A DNA stretch of 64,000 bases from Rhyzopertha dominica (GCA_025024175.1 QCXZ01000137.1:24862001-24926000); one strand, 5' to 3'. Shown: positions 12,747 through 26,700, numbered from the stretch's first letter. The notes: generated from the sequence alone by a model not told the origin. Translations and numbers: made by a program.

Positions 12747-13548
12747 ATATGGTAATGGTAATATCCCTTTTTACCATAGTATGTTCTAGTGAAGTAGTTC
12801 ACTTGTATCAGACAATTAGTAATTAGGTTAATACTTTAAGAGAAAACTTTATTTGATAGTACCCAGCCCCAGTATTGGCTAAATATCAATTAAATCAATA
12901 GTTGTCATTCAATATAGTGTGCGCCACTGAATTTCATTCATTTTCCGTCAATCAGAATTCGTTCCCTATATAATAATTTGCACATCTCTAACTTTTAAAC
13001 AAATTGATAATTTTTATTTGATAGTACACATCACTCACCAAATTTCATTTGTTTTTAGTCACTTGAATACTTCACTAGTGTTACAGGGTGAGTCAGTTGA
13101 CCAGGGCAGATGATTTATTTACTTCTCTAATGTACTCAAATATTCATACACTATTGAAATTGCACATCACTAATACCTATACCTAACGATATCAAACAAT
13201 TAACATAATGAACATATATTTATATTCAGATGTATGGGATACTTTTAAAATAATTGGGTGTGTTCACTAGTTATAAAATATAAACTTTAATACATTAAAA
13301 AAGAGTACTTAATTAATTAAGTGTATATCTGTATCCATAACGCTGCAAAAAAATTTTTTAACCAAAATAAATTGATAACAACTTCTCAGTGTGCAACTGG
13401 CAACAACACAATTTTAAGAGACGCTCAGATTGACTAGGACTGGCTGTGACGTATCACCCGATGTAAACAAGATAGTGTCCGCTACTTTCCGTATTTCGTT
13501 TGCGTTATTGGNTATGTTTGACAGTGTTCTCGTTTGTTTTTTTTTATA

Positions 13549-15733
13549 CAGGGTGTCCCTGAACATGTGGGCAATATCTCGGGATCTGATAGCTGAGCTA
13601 AAAACATCACTATTTTACAGTATAACTTTTTTTGATATAACGTCCGCCTACTGAGATATTCACCCCTAAAGCTCTTTTGAAAAAATTGGTTTCTCCGAAA
13701 TATCTTTTATACCGCCTGATATAATTTGATGAAATTTTCGCCATTAATATTTATAATGCAGGCGGTTAGAATAGTGCAGACACAGTTTTTGTAACTGCAC
13801 GGGGAAGTTGGGGGTAAACTACCCTTCACCGTTTTTTTCTCTTAATTTTAAGGCGGGTAAGATTTTTTCCCCGAAATAGGCGTTCTTCAATTCTATCAAA
13901 CTTAAGAAGAAATAAAGGTACTCTTTATTCATTACCCTAATGTTAACCGTTTTCAAGAAAAATGCTGTTGAATTACATGGTTCACATTTTCACTTGCGTC
14001 CACACGAGCAATTTAATTTTTATAGTAGGCACTAAAAAATATTATTAGCTGTCACTCCATTTAATTTTCCTGGTGTGATTGTTATCCAACAATCATTTTA
14101 AAATGGAATATTCATTTCCTGAATATGCTGACATGCATTTAGTGTATGGTCTAGCCCTTGGTAATAGTACAGAAGCTGTGAGGTTGTACGCAGAACGATT
14201 TCCTGATCGGAAAACTTTTGAACGGGTTGATAGACGTTTAAGGGAGACAGGTGGGACATAAAATTATCCATAAAGGCATGTTTATATCAATTTGTAATTA
14301 TTAGGAAAATTTGTAAAAGATAGCTTGAACGGTGGCGTCCAAAGAAGAGTACGCACAGTGGTCCTAGAGGAGAACGTTTTGGATAGCGTGGCTGCAGATC
14401 CTACCAATAGTATTAGAAAACTTGCGGTGCAACACAATGTGTCCAAAAACACTATTTCCAGAATTTTTCAAGAACAATTACTGCACCCTTTTCATGTTCA
14501 AAAGGTACATGCTCTAAGTCATGAAGATTTTCCTGCTAGAGTGGAATTTTCAAATTGGGTCTTAGAACAGCACACAAATAACAGGGATTTTATTAGTTCG
14601 ATTCTTTATTCAGATGAGGCTGGTTTCACGAAAAACGGTGTAATAAATTCACACAATTTACATGTTTGGGCGGACGAAAACCCTAATTCCACAGTGGTTG
14701 CAAGACACCAGTTCCAGTTTCAGTCTGTTAATGTTTGGGCGGGAATCATAGGGGACCATTTAATAGGACCATATGTGCTACCTCCAAGATTAAATGGGGA
14801 ACTCTATTTGCAGTTCCTTCAAAATAACTTACAACAGCTTTTAGAAGACGTTCCATTAGCAACCAGAAGAAACATGTGGTTCATGCATGATGGCGCACCA
14901 CCCCACTTTAGTATTGCTGTGCGACAATTTTTAAATAATGCGTATCCAAATCGATGGATAGGTCGAGGAGGACCTGTTGCTTGGCCTCCTCGATCGCCAG
15001 ATTTTAACCCTCTCGATTTCTATTTGTGGGGGCACCTGAAAAACTTAGTTTACTCTACTCCTGTAGAAACGAGGGATAATCTAATAGAACGTATAGTATT
15101 TTACTGTGATGAAATACGTAATAACGCTGCCGTGTTTTGGAGAATCCGGCAGTCTTTAATTCGTCGGGCCCGAAAATGCATTGAAGTTGGAGGAGCTCAT
15201 GTTGAAGCTTCTTAATTTTTTTTTTGTAGCTCCATGTAGTTTTTAAGTGTTCTTCGTAATGTTATATTTATGTAATTATTTAATAAATACAATAATTATA
15301 ACCATGTTATTCAAGTACATTTTTCTCGAAAACGGTTAACTTTAGGGTAATGAATAAAGAGTACCTTTTTTTCTTCTTAAGTTTGGGAGAATTGAAAAAC
15401 GCCTATTTCGGGGAAAAAATCTTACCCGCCTTAAAATTAAGAGAAAAAAACGGTGAAGGGTAGTTTACCCCCAACTTCCCCGTGCAATTACAAAAACTGT
15501 GTCTGCACTATTCTAACCGCCTCCATTTTAAATATTAATGGCGAAAATTTCATCAAATTATATCAAGCGGTATAAAAGATATTTCGGAGAAACCACTTTT
15601 TCCAAAGGAGCTTTAGGGGTGAATATCTCAGTAGGCGAACAATATATCAAAAAAAGTTATACTGTAAAATAGTGATGTTTTTAGCTCAGCTATCAGATCC
15701 CGAGATATTGCCTACATGTTCAGGGACACCCTG
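13549..15733 (+). mobile_element. Tc1/mariner-like DD41D transposon, complete, with about 435-bp terminal inverted repeats
   Basis: Ends CAGGGTGTCCCTGAACATG and its inverse, flanked by the dinucleotide TA on both sides (13547-13548, 15734-15735), the target duplication of this superfamily. The arms 13549-13984 and 15299-15733 are inverted copies with scattered mismatches and small indels. Between them lies an intact two-exon transposase. Arm length is unusual: most Tc1/mariner elements have far shorter repeats. Confidence 0.88.
14103..15215 (+). CDS. DD41D transposase, two exons, 352 residues
   Basis: Exons 14103-14250 and 14305-15215; the 54-bp intron (GTGGGA...TATTAG) joins RLRET to GKFVKDSL in frame. 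Residues 1-57 are a DUF4817-type helix-turn-helix start (YSFPEYADMHLVYGLALGN). A second helix-turn-helix follows (SIRKLAVQHNVSKNTISRIF). The DDE domain has Asp153 (YSDEAGF), Asp245 (MHDGAPPH) and Asp287 (SPDFNPLDF), with 41 residues between the second and third. The enzyme should cut the element ends and insert them at TA. Met at 14103 is preferred over the 24-bp upstream ATG because it begins the conserved YSFPEYAD segment. No stop or frameshift interrupts it. Left to right: arm, transposase, arm. Confidence 0.85.
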
Positions 15734-15746
15734 TATATTCAACAAT

Positions 15747-16160
15747 ATGCCGTCGGAATGCTTTGTTAAAGCCTCTTCGAACAATTTGCCGGCTGTAGAT
15801 ATGTTTATAGTCACCGAATTTATCAAGAACGACCTACGTTTTAATGCTACCGAAATCAAAGGCGCTAAAGCAACAGTATGTATAAGTAATTAATTAAGCA
15901 GCTTAATCTGCAATTTAATACATTATGGATCATTGATTTTTTAACGAAATGCATCTTTTTTCTAGTGCAAGTCATGAACAACACAGAGATGCAGCTATAG
16001 GTTATTTTCAAGTGAAGCGAGAGGGGCCCATATGCCATATGTATACTACAGTTCAAGATATGCCCGGAACACAAAGTTCGTGCAAAAAATTATGCAGTTA
16101 CTCTAAGTCTCACAACAGTAAAATGTAAATTTTGTCTTGGTCATACCCCTCCTGGCTGTT
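15747..16160 (+). pseudogene. SWIM/YqaJ-type transposon protein, N-terminal fragment
   Basis: From ATG 15747 the frame reads MPSECFVKASSNNLPAVDMF and then FNATEIKGAKAT to a donor GTATGT at 15876. A second block after an acceptor near 15965 reads HRDAAIGYFQVKREGPICHM. After a frame change comes KICPEHKVRAKNYAVTLSL. This order (AEIKGAK, AIGYVQVKRE, ICPEHKV..K.Y.V.L) matches the start of arthropod proteins with a SWIM zinc finger and often a YqaJ nuclease domain, as I remember them. The predicted splice is out of frame and the SWIM and nuclease parts are missing, so it is a broken remnant. Confidence 0.5.
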
Positions 16161-16605
16161 TTAAACCATCTCCGTTTACGTTCGTACTGTTCGAAGTCTC
16201 CAGGTACTCTTACGAATATTTTGTTGAGACTATTGACGAATGTATTTAAAATTCGAACACTGGCACAAAGCACCATCTGCTGTTAGCTTCTGGTTTGTAC
16301 ATGCTTAAACATTCTCCCAGTTGTTAGGAGGAGTCCGTTAAAAGCAAGAAAACAACTTGTTTCACTCGGCACAAGCAAAGGCACGTAGGTAACATAACCT
16401 ATATTCTTTGTTTACATCGGGTGCTACGTCACACCGTCTCCACCCCAAGGCACTGCGTTTGTGTGGTCAATGTTTATATTTGAACTTCAGAACAGTTTTT
16501 TTTCGAAAACTGGTGCTAGAAAAATTTTGAAATTTTTAGGACGTAACAAGGGTACTCCAAATATACACATGGCATGATTTCTAAAAAATGTGGAAACACC
16601 CAATT

Positions 16606-17725
16606 ACAAATTAAAACAGCATTTCAATTTCATAGTATACATATTTATTTCTTTAGAATCTGTGAATTTAACTATAACAGTAAACATCATTTTCAGTGTA
16701 TAATTTTTAACAGTACCAAATATTTTATTCACAAAAGACATTGTATTTTTTCTGTAACGGAGGCGGTATTGAGATTTCTAAATTTTTAAACACTAGAGTT
16801 CCACATACACGATGACTTTTTGACTATTGCAGAATGTAGGACTACACATAACACTATTACTTTGCAAAAAATCCACATCAGTTCATTGCTGGCTTCACTA
16901 TACTAATGTGTGGTTCTTGTTAACATATATTTGTTCTACATCTCCTTTAACAACATTTCCTAAGTAAAATATTTAGGCATACATTAATCAGTAAGGCAAT
17001 CTTTCCACTTAAAGTAGTGTTAAATACACACACAATTAAACTGATGATGATTAGGTCAAGCAAAGTAATACAATTATTAATGTTATTCTAAAAAGGTGAA
17101 CATTAAAAATATACTTCCCTGGCAGTGAGTGTCATGAAACAAGAGAAAGTATAGTAAATGAACATGGAGAGAGTTTGGTTTAGAAATTTGAGCTAACTTG
17201 TATTATTCCATATTTTCATAATAGTAAATACACAAAGCCATCACAAACATACAAATATACAGATTTCTACTCTATAATATGGAAAAATTGACAATTTGTT
17301 ATGCACTAGAATAGACTCTTCTACAAAAGTAACTTTCAAGTTATTAAATGAACTGCATGATACCTACATCTGATGCTTTCACTGGTATCCTTTTTTGTAA
17401 ATATTATTATTTCAAGTTATAGTAAAGTACATATGCAATTTTCTATTAATAAACTATCACAAGAACATTCAATTTCGTTAATAATGGAAATGTGCATAAA
17501 ATAACAATAGTAAATATATTTAGAGTATAACAATAAAATCTCACAATAAAATTGGGAAATTGCACTAATTGTATTTAAAAAATGGCAATAAAAAATAAAA
17601 ATCAACAACTTCGCGATAATAGTTGCATTCAAGTAATTCAAAAGAGAAGTCTTATGTATATGTAGTAATTATTACGAGTGATGCTAATTCCTAAGAATGG
17701 AGGGAGTTTTCCTTATTCCTACAAT
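16606..17725. other. Intergenic and SNX27 3' flank
   Basis: AT-rich sequence between the transposon end and the SNX27 stop codon on the minus strand. Short open frames here show no domains. The SNX27 3' UTR must begin within it. Confidence 0.4.
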
Positions 17726-17794
17726 TTATTCGCCTGTGTCAACCCACTTGCTTTCATCCATTATTTTCTCGAAGCAATCCAACAGGTAATTATA
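17726..17794 (-). CDS. Snx27: Snx27 exon 8 (C-terminus)
   Basis: After acceptor TTGCAG the frame reads [17 protein letters not shown], then VDTGE and TAA. It completes the helix that follows TPY in SNX27. This 22-codon exon is easily missed by gene finders. Confidence 0.85.
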   Translation of the reverse strand, partial: YNYLLDCFEKIMDESKWVDTGE

Positions 17795-20700
17795 CTGCAA
17801 CAAATATACATAAATTAATTTCAGTTTCAGAGCTACTTCTGAGGAAGACACCGACATGAGTGTCGAAACGTCAAGGTCTAATAACCAACGTGGGAACCAG
17901 CCCAAAAACAACATGTCATCGACAACAACCGCGGAAGCCTTCAAACCAAATTAATTTATACCAAGTATTATTATATTACGACATAAATTTCTGTTAGCTA
18001 TTAACATACATTTACTAAGATGTCATATTAGGTGGGACATTCCACGATCTCAACCATGTGCAAAAATAGAAAATTGGAAGAAATTTCGAAAATGCAAATT
18101 TTAAAGCTAAGTCCTAATAATACCACAATTGTCGAGGTGTTATTAAAAAAAAATGTTTATATTGCAAAGGTCTCAGAACAACCTATTAACGGTTCTTTAT
18201 TTAGAGAAAATTTCCAAATTTACCAAAAAAAATTAACACGGATTATTTTTAATGCACCTCAAGATGGTTTCAACGATTTAGAAATCGACACAATATTGTT
18301 TTTGGAAAATTTAGAGGCCATGACCATACAGGGGAAGGGAAAAATGTTGTGGGTCATTGGAAAAGCACAGCACCCATGACACTTTAAAAATGTTAAGTCC
18401 TTACTGTTCATTAAGAATTTAATAACAAAGCATGTTGACTTCCCAGCTATTTGAAAAATTTCGTGAATGGAATAAGGAACTTTTTGGAATGAAAAAACTA
18501 TTGATCGTAGATATAGTTTGTGAGATGAATGTTGAGCCTCACACCACGATTTCGCGAATCAAGCACCGACAACTAATTTTACTGTTATGCCGTTCCTGCT
18601 TTCGCTGCTTATATGGAGTGGCATTTAGGACGTACGTCTCCTGCAGATTAGACGTTTCTTTCTCTTTCTAATAGTAGCGGTCATGATGTAGAAGCTGGGC
18701 GCACGTATGTCATCAACTAATGTCATCATTGACATTTCATCAGTGGCGTAGTGGTTTGTTTTGTGTTCTTGCAAACATTTAAACATTTTATTTAACCCTT
18801 AGTGAGTGCAGTTTATAATAAAAGAACTTGTGTAAGTTGGCGTACTCGCCCATCAAGCGAGAGTTGGTGTTTATAGATGAAACTTGGGTATTTCAAAAGG
18901 ATGAAGCACATAACTGGTGCCTGAACCTAGACACAGATCGGTGAGGTTGGAGATACGTGGCATCCTCGTAGCCAACATTTTACTTAAGGCGGAGCTGCTG
19001 GCACTGGCCAAAGAACATGCTTCGGCTAAGCAATATGTAGTAGATGAGTACCTTAAGGTGCATGTTTACAAGGTGCGTTGCCTGTCGCCGTACCCCTGCC
19101 AGTTCAGGTAGACAGCACATTAATTGTTGTTTGTACCCTAGGCTGATCGAATGTTATTAATAAGTAAAGATTAAAGAAGTATTATGATAGACACATTGGC
19201 GAAGAGGGCAATGCTGAAGCACATGTGTTGACCGTGTGGGCACATGCACTGGTGGAATGCACCCTCGAACGCTGGTGTTCATTTGTTCATCACCTCAAGC
19301 AACTAATTAACTCTTGGTACATATTATCGGGTGTGAATAATTGATGTATAATATCCAGAGCTTGCCCCTTACACATGCAGTACCAGCAACAAATATTATG
19401 TATAATTTGTAGCCCGCTAAACAGAAGACCACTGAAAAAATCTAACAGCGGTTTTGAATCGATTTGAATCATACACTTTAGATTTATGACATGAGGCTTA
19501 ACTTTCATCTCATGGACTATAGTTGCCCAGCACACCCACATTTATCCAATTTATAGTCTATCAAACTAGTGTTCCTGCTGGCAAACACAACAGTTGTAGT
19601 ATATAACCGATGGACTGGTGCAAAGTTAAATCCTTGGAAAATGAGTTTAGAGTTGCGAACCATGTAAAGCACAGCACAATTAAAAACTGTTCTATTCATG
19701 CTGGATTTTGGTCAGGTAATAAAGATTTTGATGATGTACATAAACAGCCACTAGCAAAACTGCATCTTCAATTTGAACAGAATTCAAGAGGATGCTGATA
19801 TAAATGGCGAAGAAAAAATAAAAACTGAATGACCTTCCCTGAATGATGAAATTATGGTGGTGTAAACATTAAGGAGAAACATCGGTTGGATGCAAATAAG
19901 GAAATCATTTTGTGAAAATCAAAAAAGGGCCAAGTAAACCAGAATTACAGATTTCTTTGAAATTTCAACATAAAAATGCTTTTTATTCAAAAATGGTCTA
20001 TATTTTTTGTAGTTTGAGAAATAAAAAGCATTTTTTAATACTCTACTCTTTATGGTACATTAGCTGTCTCTATAAACAATTTCTACTGTAGAAAAACATG
20101 CATTTATAGGCATATGATGCTTTTGTTTTGCCAAAAATGCAAAAACAGAGAGTGCGATTTAGAAACGAGTTGGTATGTCTAATACTCGTAAACACATAAC
20201 TTTGTCTTTACAAGACAAGTATGACATCATTAAAAAAGCAGAAAATGGAGAAGTTTAGCGGTAATGTATGATGTCAGAAATCAACCGTTGTTGACATTGG
20301 AAGAAAAAAAGATGCAATCATTTCAAGACTTCTTCTACCGAAAGGGGTCCAAGTCAAAAAAACCTCCCAACCCATGTCAAATTCATGTAGAATGAGCTGT
20401 ATCTATAAAAATGGTTTCTACCACAAGCGCTGCATATCCCATTGTCAGGCTAAATGTTTTTATTATCAAATTACCGGGAAAGAGGATTTTAATGCAAATT
20501 TGGGCTGCCAGATAAGTTAAAAAAAACCTTTTCAGCAGAAATTTTTTTGAAAAATTAGAGAAATTAGTTTGAACCCTCATCAAATATACAATACTGATGA
20601 CAGTAGCCTATTTTGAAGAGTTTGTCTAAGCAAAACTCTTGCACATCGGGGTAAAAAATCTGTCCCCAAACAAAAAGCTATCAAAGGCAGAATAACATTT

Positions 20701-23700
20701 ATGCTGTCCACTAATGCATCTGGAAGTCACAAAAGCAAGCAAAGCACAGGCATTCAAAGGTTACACAAATCTTTCGGTCAACTACATGGGTCAAAACAAA
20801 GGATTGGTTACATTACATTTAGAAGCAGTGGTTTACCAACTGTTTTGTACCTGAAGTTAGAAGAAAAATCAATGATTTGAATTTACCATCAAAAGCACTG
20901 CTTGCATTAGATAAAGCAACAGGGCACCCTGATGTCGAAGATTTGTGTACTGAAGATATAAATCGATTCAAGTAATATTTCTACCATCTAAATACAACCC
21001 ACTCATTCAACCTATGGACCAACACGTAATCTAGAAGATCAAAATTGATTATCGTAAATCCCTGCTAATATCAGCTAAGGGTGTTGAAGATACTCATAAT
21101 TTCCTGAAGTCTTTTAATATGTTACTAGCGATACTGTGTCTTAAAGATGTGTGGTTACCAATGGCTTTTAACCTAATTCAGCAATCTATGGCCAGGTATA
21201 CATACGCTACTGAATGTCCAAAATGAAAAGGAAGAAGAAGAGTTAATGTCTCTTTCTCGTTTAAGAGAAACTTATGAAAGACCAGCACACTGGAAGATCT
21301 AATTGAAATGTGCAACGACTACATTCAATGGTGTACGCAAAGCAACATTTAAGATTGCCAGGTTTTACTTTTACAACAAATTCTCGTTCAAGTGAAAACA
21401 GTCAAAATCTTGCCCCTTTGAACGAAAGCGCATTTCAATCTGTGTGGTATCACACACCCAACGGGTAGTAACATTGCTTTCAATGGTGAGCAAGTTCTCA
21501 TACAGACTTTGGCACTTAATCAGTTCACTTAACATGACAAAACGATTCCAAATATCTGGGAAACACATCAAAAGGCTCTTACTACTTACATAGGGCGTGA
21601 ATATTTTCAACCATCTAGGAGTCTTGTCAGGCCTGTTGTATCTCAAGCAAAAAGCGAGACCTTCATCATCCACTTCCCACTGCCGAACACAATCCCACTG
21701 CAGTTCAACTACTTGGCTTTCGAGCATACCATCTTCCCTGCATGCATGCAGCTTTATTCCATTACTACCAACTGCTACTATCACATGTCCATCTTTGCGC
21801 GAATCACAAGCACAGTGAGGAAACACGACGTCACCGTAGCCAGGAAGTTCACGAGCCAGTTGTAGATATTCTAATGCCCTGGTCTGGTCCTGCAGGGCTT
21901 TCAATTGATACAGTCGCTCTCCCGCATTGATACAACCCCTGTTCACTTCGTCTACTGACTGCAAATAAGTGGTAATGTTTTAACCATAACATGCCTCAGT
22001 ATGCTTGAAACTGGCAGTGAAGCAGAGCGGGCTGGTTTTATTTACATTCTTATGAAAAAGTGTTTTATTTTATTAACATGTTTTGATTAACACCCTTTGT
22101 TATTAATAAAAAACTGAAATAAACCAAAATTTTTGCATATTATCCGAAATTTCAAGAATTTGAAATTGATTGCAAAATTTCACGTACACATGACAAAACT
22201 AAAAAGCAGAAAATAATTATAAAAATTAAATTTTAATTTACCATGTTTTTAAATCACACTAAAAATTATAAAATAATTTTTCCTATCCCCATAAAGACTT
22301 ATATCGCCATTGCAGATTTTTAATAGCTATAAAAATACTTGTAAGATTTAAGCTAAAAAACCTGGGGCGCACGCAACAGGTAACTGATGCATGAATATGC
22401 AATTCAATACATTTTGTAGCGACATTCTCAAACATCAAACAATCGTTTTAATTAAACAAAATGAAAAATTCTATCATGTTTAAATGAAGTAATAAGCAAA
22501 GTATGCCTGAAACAAAACAATCTTTTAAATTCAACATTCACTTAAATTATATATTTCAGGCCGAGAAATATGTAAACAATCAGAAATATAACTATCACAA
22601 AAATTCAACAAACTCAAAAACATTGTGAATTAATTGGATGCTTGTTTCATTTAGGGTTATTTTAAATATAGAATATTCTTTATATAATTTGCGTAACTAC
22701 TAAATTATACTGCCAGATTTATACAACAATAATTTTATAATTCCAATATTTCCAACATTCCAACATTAGAAAGATACTTTTTTCTTCCAATAAAGAGTAA
22801 AAGGGTGTTCCATAGTTCTGTCATAAAAACTATTTTTGAAACAAACCTATCATTATTAAGATTTTGATGGATACAGTAGTGTATTTTTTTCTAACAAAAT
22901 GGATTTGCACTTATGCTGCAAATATTTACAAAAAAATGTTTCAAATAATAACTGTAATCTGAAAGTCGACTTTCTTTTTGTTTAAATTGAAACATATTTT
23001 TACTATAGCATAATATGTATTACAAAAATGAAAATTACTTTTATTTAGAACTATATTCAGTTTGGACATAACAGCACAAAAGCGTCAAGAAAACTTGCAA
23101 ATTGAATTGGCAGTTGATAGCTTTGATGGAACGAAAACAATTACTATGATGGACTAAACATTTTTTCTTGGCGCCTTGCCAAGTCAGCACAAAATTGGGA
23201 ACATGTTCTAAAACGATGTCTTTTTTTCAATATTGCTACAGTTTTATGCAATGACCAAGGAAGAGATTCATTTGCAGTTGCCACATATTGTAATTTTGTA
23301 ATGTATTGTGTCATTTTAAAAAATTTTAACTTACTTTGCAAATAATGTTTGTAATAATAATGGAATAACGCTAACTATAATTAATTTCAATTTCATAAAT
23401 CTTTTGCCAAATATCAAATATGCTAGGCATTACATGTGTTAAATAAAAGTACTTACCTGCCAAAATATAAATGAAACAGCCTGGATATCATTCATCAATG
23501 TTAATTCATGTGATATCGAAAACAACCATTTCCTAATGCACAAACAGGTGCTCGTTGCAGTACTGTAATTCTGAATATATATATTATGTGGATATTCGGT
23601 TGGTTGTAACTTTCGTTCTGGAAAAAATAAAGTTATAGAAAGAGCAACTACAAAACATGCACTTCAATCACTTACCAAAATTATATTCTACTATTTCAAA

Positions 23701-26700
23701 AATATAGAAATACTTGGATACTTTTTTACTCATTCCAATTTTCTTCACTACTGCATCATATACTTCATGCGCATTTGCATTCTTTTTCAAGGATACTGTT
23801 ACAACTTCTCTATCTGGTAATAATACCTGCAGAGTATGAACATTATGTAATTTGACATTTTTATTTAAAAACTGATCATAGCATAATGTAAAAGAATTTT
23901 AGCAAATATATTAATCAGGATTAAACACTATGTACCCATTCGTTTGGTTTAGCAACTTAATATCTCAGACTGATGTAACAAATCTAAGGTACATGATGTC
24001 AAGCTAAAATCAAACAGATGAGTTCTCAATCAATTTTAATATGTTTATGAGGAAAGCTTAGCTAATAATATCTGTAACTGTAAAAGGCTAGTTTACACAT
24101 TCTTTTTTGAAAACAACAACAAATAAATATATGATGATTAATGTTAGTGTCCCACCAAACATTCCTTTGTATGTGTCCAAAAATCACAATTTCAGCATAA
24201 CATATTCGGCTTTGATCAGAATCGTACCGAAGTTTGACCAAAGTCTAAGGTACATAAAATATTATATATAATATTATTAGTTCAGCATGGTGTTTGGAGT
24301 ACTACTCATTACCGATTATCTGGAAAATACACTTTGTGACTTAATGTGTTAATTCATATAAAAGTAAAGTAACAAACTGTATTGTAATTGTCAGGATAAC
24401 AGTCTTCTTAAGGCTTTCACACCTGGCGTTGGATCTGATGGTGTAATTTGGTTACACCAGCCAAACCTGAACATCACAGAAGATGCTGCCAGCGAAGAGC
24501 AGCGAAACTTTTGAAGAGAAAGAGGGACACCTTGGACCAGGGCATAACAGCCCGGTAGAAATCATCATCAGATTGTCAGGATAAGCTTATATATTGAACA
24601 TTGTATTGAATTCTTTTACAACAATATAGTAAACTGAAATTTGGCTATGGTCAAATAGTTATAATACCTTGCATTGTTCTAGGATGAATAATGGTCTAAT
24701 TTCACACTTACTCAACAACTCTCATCAGATTTTTTATCAGCATACTTTTGCTGTTTTTTATGTGAAAATTGTACTTAAGAGAAATAGTTTTAAAATGTGG
24801 GAGGTAAAAAAGTGCAAGCACCTAAGCGAAAACGAGATGATCATCCAACATTTTTTTAACTTTGTACTTCAAAGTAACATGAAAATTAGTCACAAAACTA
24901 AATTTTTGCATTTTTCAATTGCTGTTTGCCAAAACATTTGAAAGTGCTGATTTTCAAAAGCCACCACAGAAATTATGTAAATTACCATGAAAACTAACAT
25001 CATCAACAGGGACATAACAGCAATGCCAATAATAATAGTATGAGATATGTGGCAATATACACCTTACCTTTTTGGCAAATTTTAGCTAAAGAAATCATCC
25101 TTGAAAGTAGAAGAATAATCGTTGAAGTTATTTAAAAAATTATTTTGAAAATACGGTGTATGCTTGCATACATGTGATTACTTCAAATAAATCTGATAAT
25201 ATTTTAAATCTATTCAAGCAGCATATTTTTTTCGCAGTTTTACTGAAGGTTTTCTTAAATTAAACCAAATCACTTTCAAATACATTTCAAAGCAATGCAA
25301 TAAGAAAGTAATTAATAAGTTTAACTTACTTTAAGGTCAACAGGACTTGTATTGCTCTCGTCATCTTGGTCAGTAAGGAACTCTTGCATTACATCTGATT
25401 CGGCTATAACACGAACGGCACAAACTCGTTCTAGGTATTGCTCTAACCCCCGTCTTCTAGCGTCAAGTTGCTGCTCACTAAGCGTAAACGGCCATTTACC
25501 GGGTAACTTGGGGAAGGTAAACCCTTGAAGACCACTCACATGTTAAACAAGCATCTGCAAAGTAATCTGGGAGGCTTACCGATGAACTCCTTTTTAAGAT
25601 CATTGTGCAATTTGGCAAATTCTCGATACCTCCGTGAACAGAGATGTCTACCAGCCATGTATATATTGAACGCAACATATCTTTCTCCTCCTCTCTCGCT
25701 ATAGTGGTAGTCAGGTATGCTGATCGGCAGTGAGCGCTTTTCACTATAATCTATGTATGTATAACCTTGTACCTCATCAGATGGTTCTAGCCTTTCTGCC
25801 TCCTGAAAAAAGTCACTCTGATGATTCAAGAGAACTGTAAAAGATAAAAGAGAAAGTCTACATGAAATTGGTGCAATTTAACAAATTTAACTTGCTCTTT
25901 TTTGCATAACAGGATACATTAAATTAACAAACACAGGCTACCACCATTGTGTGAATATTATTATTATAATACTCAAACAACACTACCACAATCAAAGCCA
26001 TTTAATTTCAAAGCATTTCCATTACATGTTCTTGTAATTACCTGCTGTGTTACTGAGATTACGGTAAGTGTTAAAACATCTCCTCCAGACTTAATTAAAT
26101 CCACCACTTGTTTATGAGTTGCTCCTTCTACATTAACACCATTTCTGAAAAAAGAAAACAAAACTCATCAAATAACCGCAGCATTTAAAATTGCTTTAAC
26201 ATACTTTTTGCTGTACTTAGCTAAGAACATGATTGCAAGTGACGCACAGTGTAAATACTGAGGTAGTTATGAGACCATAAGGTACTGGTGTGAGAATTAA
26301 CATTTGCTAACAGTATGCAGAAAAGTTCCATGAGACTAATTCTGTACGATTCATCAATATTATAATGCGCAGATCATCCAAGGACCTAATCATTTTCTTT
26401 TTGTTTAAGCCCAGGTTTTCCATCATTACAGCATTTATGTATGTAAGAAATGTACATTGTAAAATTCATAGCCACAGTGAGATACTAATAGTTAATATGA
26501 TTTTATAGCAACACATTCTTGAAGTAAGAGTAATGTGTTTATTATTCAAATACCATTATTATTTACTAAATAGGTATTTATTTAACCTCTTACTTAGGTA
26601 GCTTTACAAACACATTTTTATTAATTGGACTAATAAGAGTTTCACTCAAACCAAATACTAATGTAGAGGAGTCACATCAAATAATGCAATTATCAAACAT

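Larger units (their letters stand above)
13252..16605 (+). mobile_element. AATTGGGT-ended transposon with SWIM-type protein fragment, split by a DD41D element
   Basis: The left end reads AATTGGGTGTGTTCAC, and the right end read inward reads AATTGGGTGTTTCCAC. A 25-bp subterminal inverted repeat (13446-13470 and 16408-16432) carries GTGACGT and ATGTAAACA blocks. Between them is a coding fragment of a SWIM-type protein family (15747-16160). A complete DD41D transposon (13549-15733) is inserted between the left end and that fragment. Without the insert the element is about 1.2 kb, so most of its original content is lost. Possible relation: two-gene transposons pairing a THAP transposase with a SWIM/YqaJ-type protein. 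Confidence 0.6.
17795..21589 (-). other. Snx27 intron 7, holding transposase relics
   Basis: Between exons 7 and 8. It holds a Penelope-type tail next to exon 8 (17820-17945), a broken IS630-like transposase (18845-19110) and a pogo/Tigger pseudogene (20175-21350). Open frames at 18032-18379 and 18432-18671 are unrecognised. Confidence 0.55.
21959..25329 (-). other. Snx27 introns 4-6 (with exons 5 and 6 inside)
   Basis: AT-rich sequence. Near 24420-24560 there is a GC-richer block (CAGAAGATGCTGCCAGCGAA and GAGCAGCGAAACTT) that looks like a retroelement tail, not assignable with confidence. Otherwise nothing is recognised. Confidence 0.4.

Noticed and set aside
21371..21589. Extension of the Snx27 exon 7 frame to 21371 as the true C-terminus
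   Set aside because: A GTAAGT donor follows TPY, the extra residues do not resemble SNX27, and the expected continuation is found at 17794.
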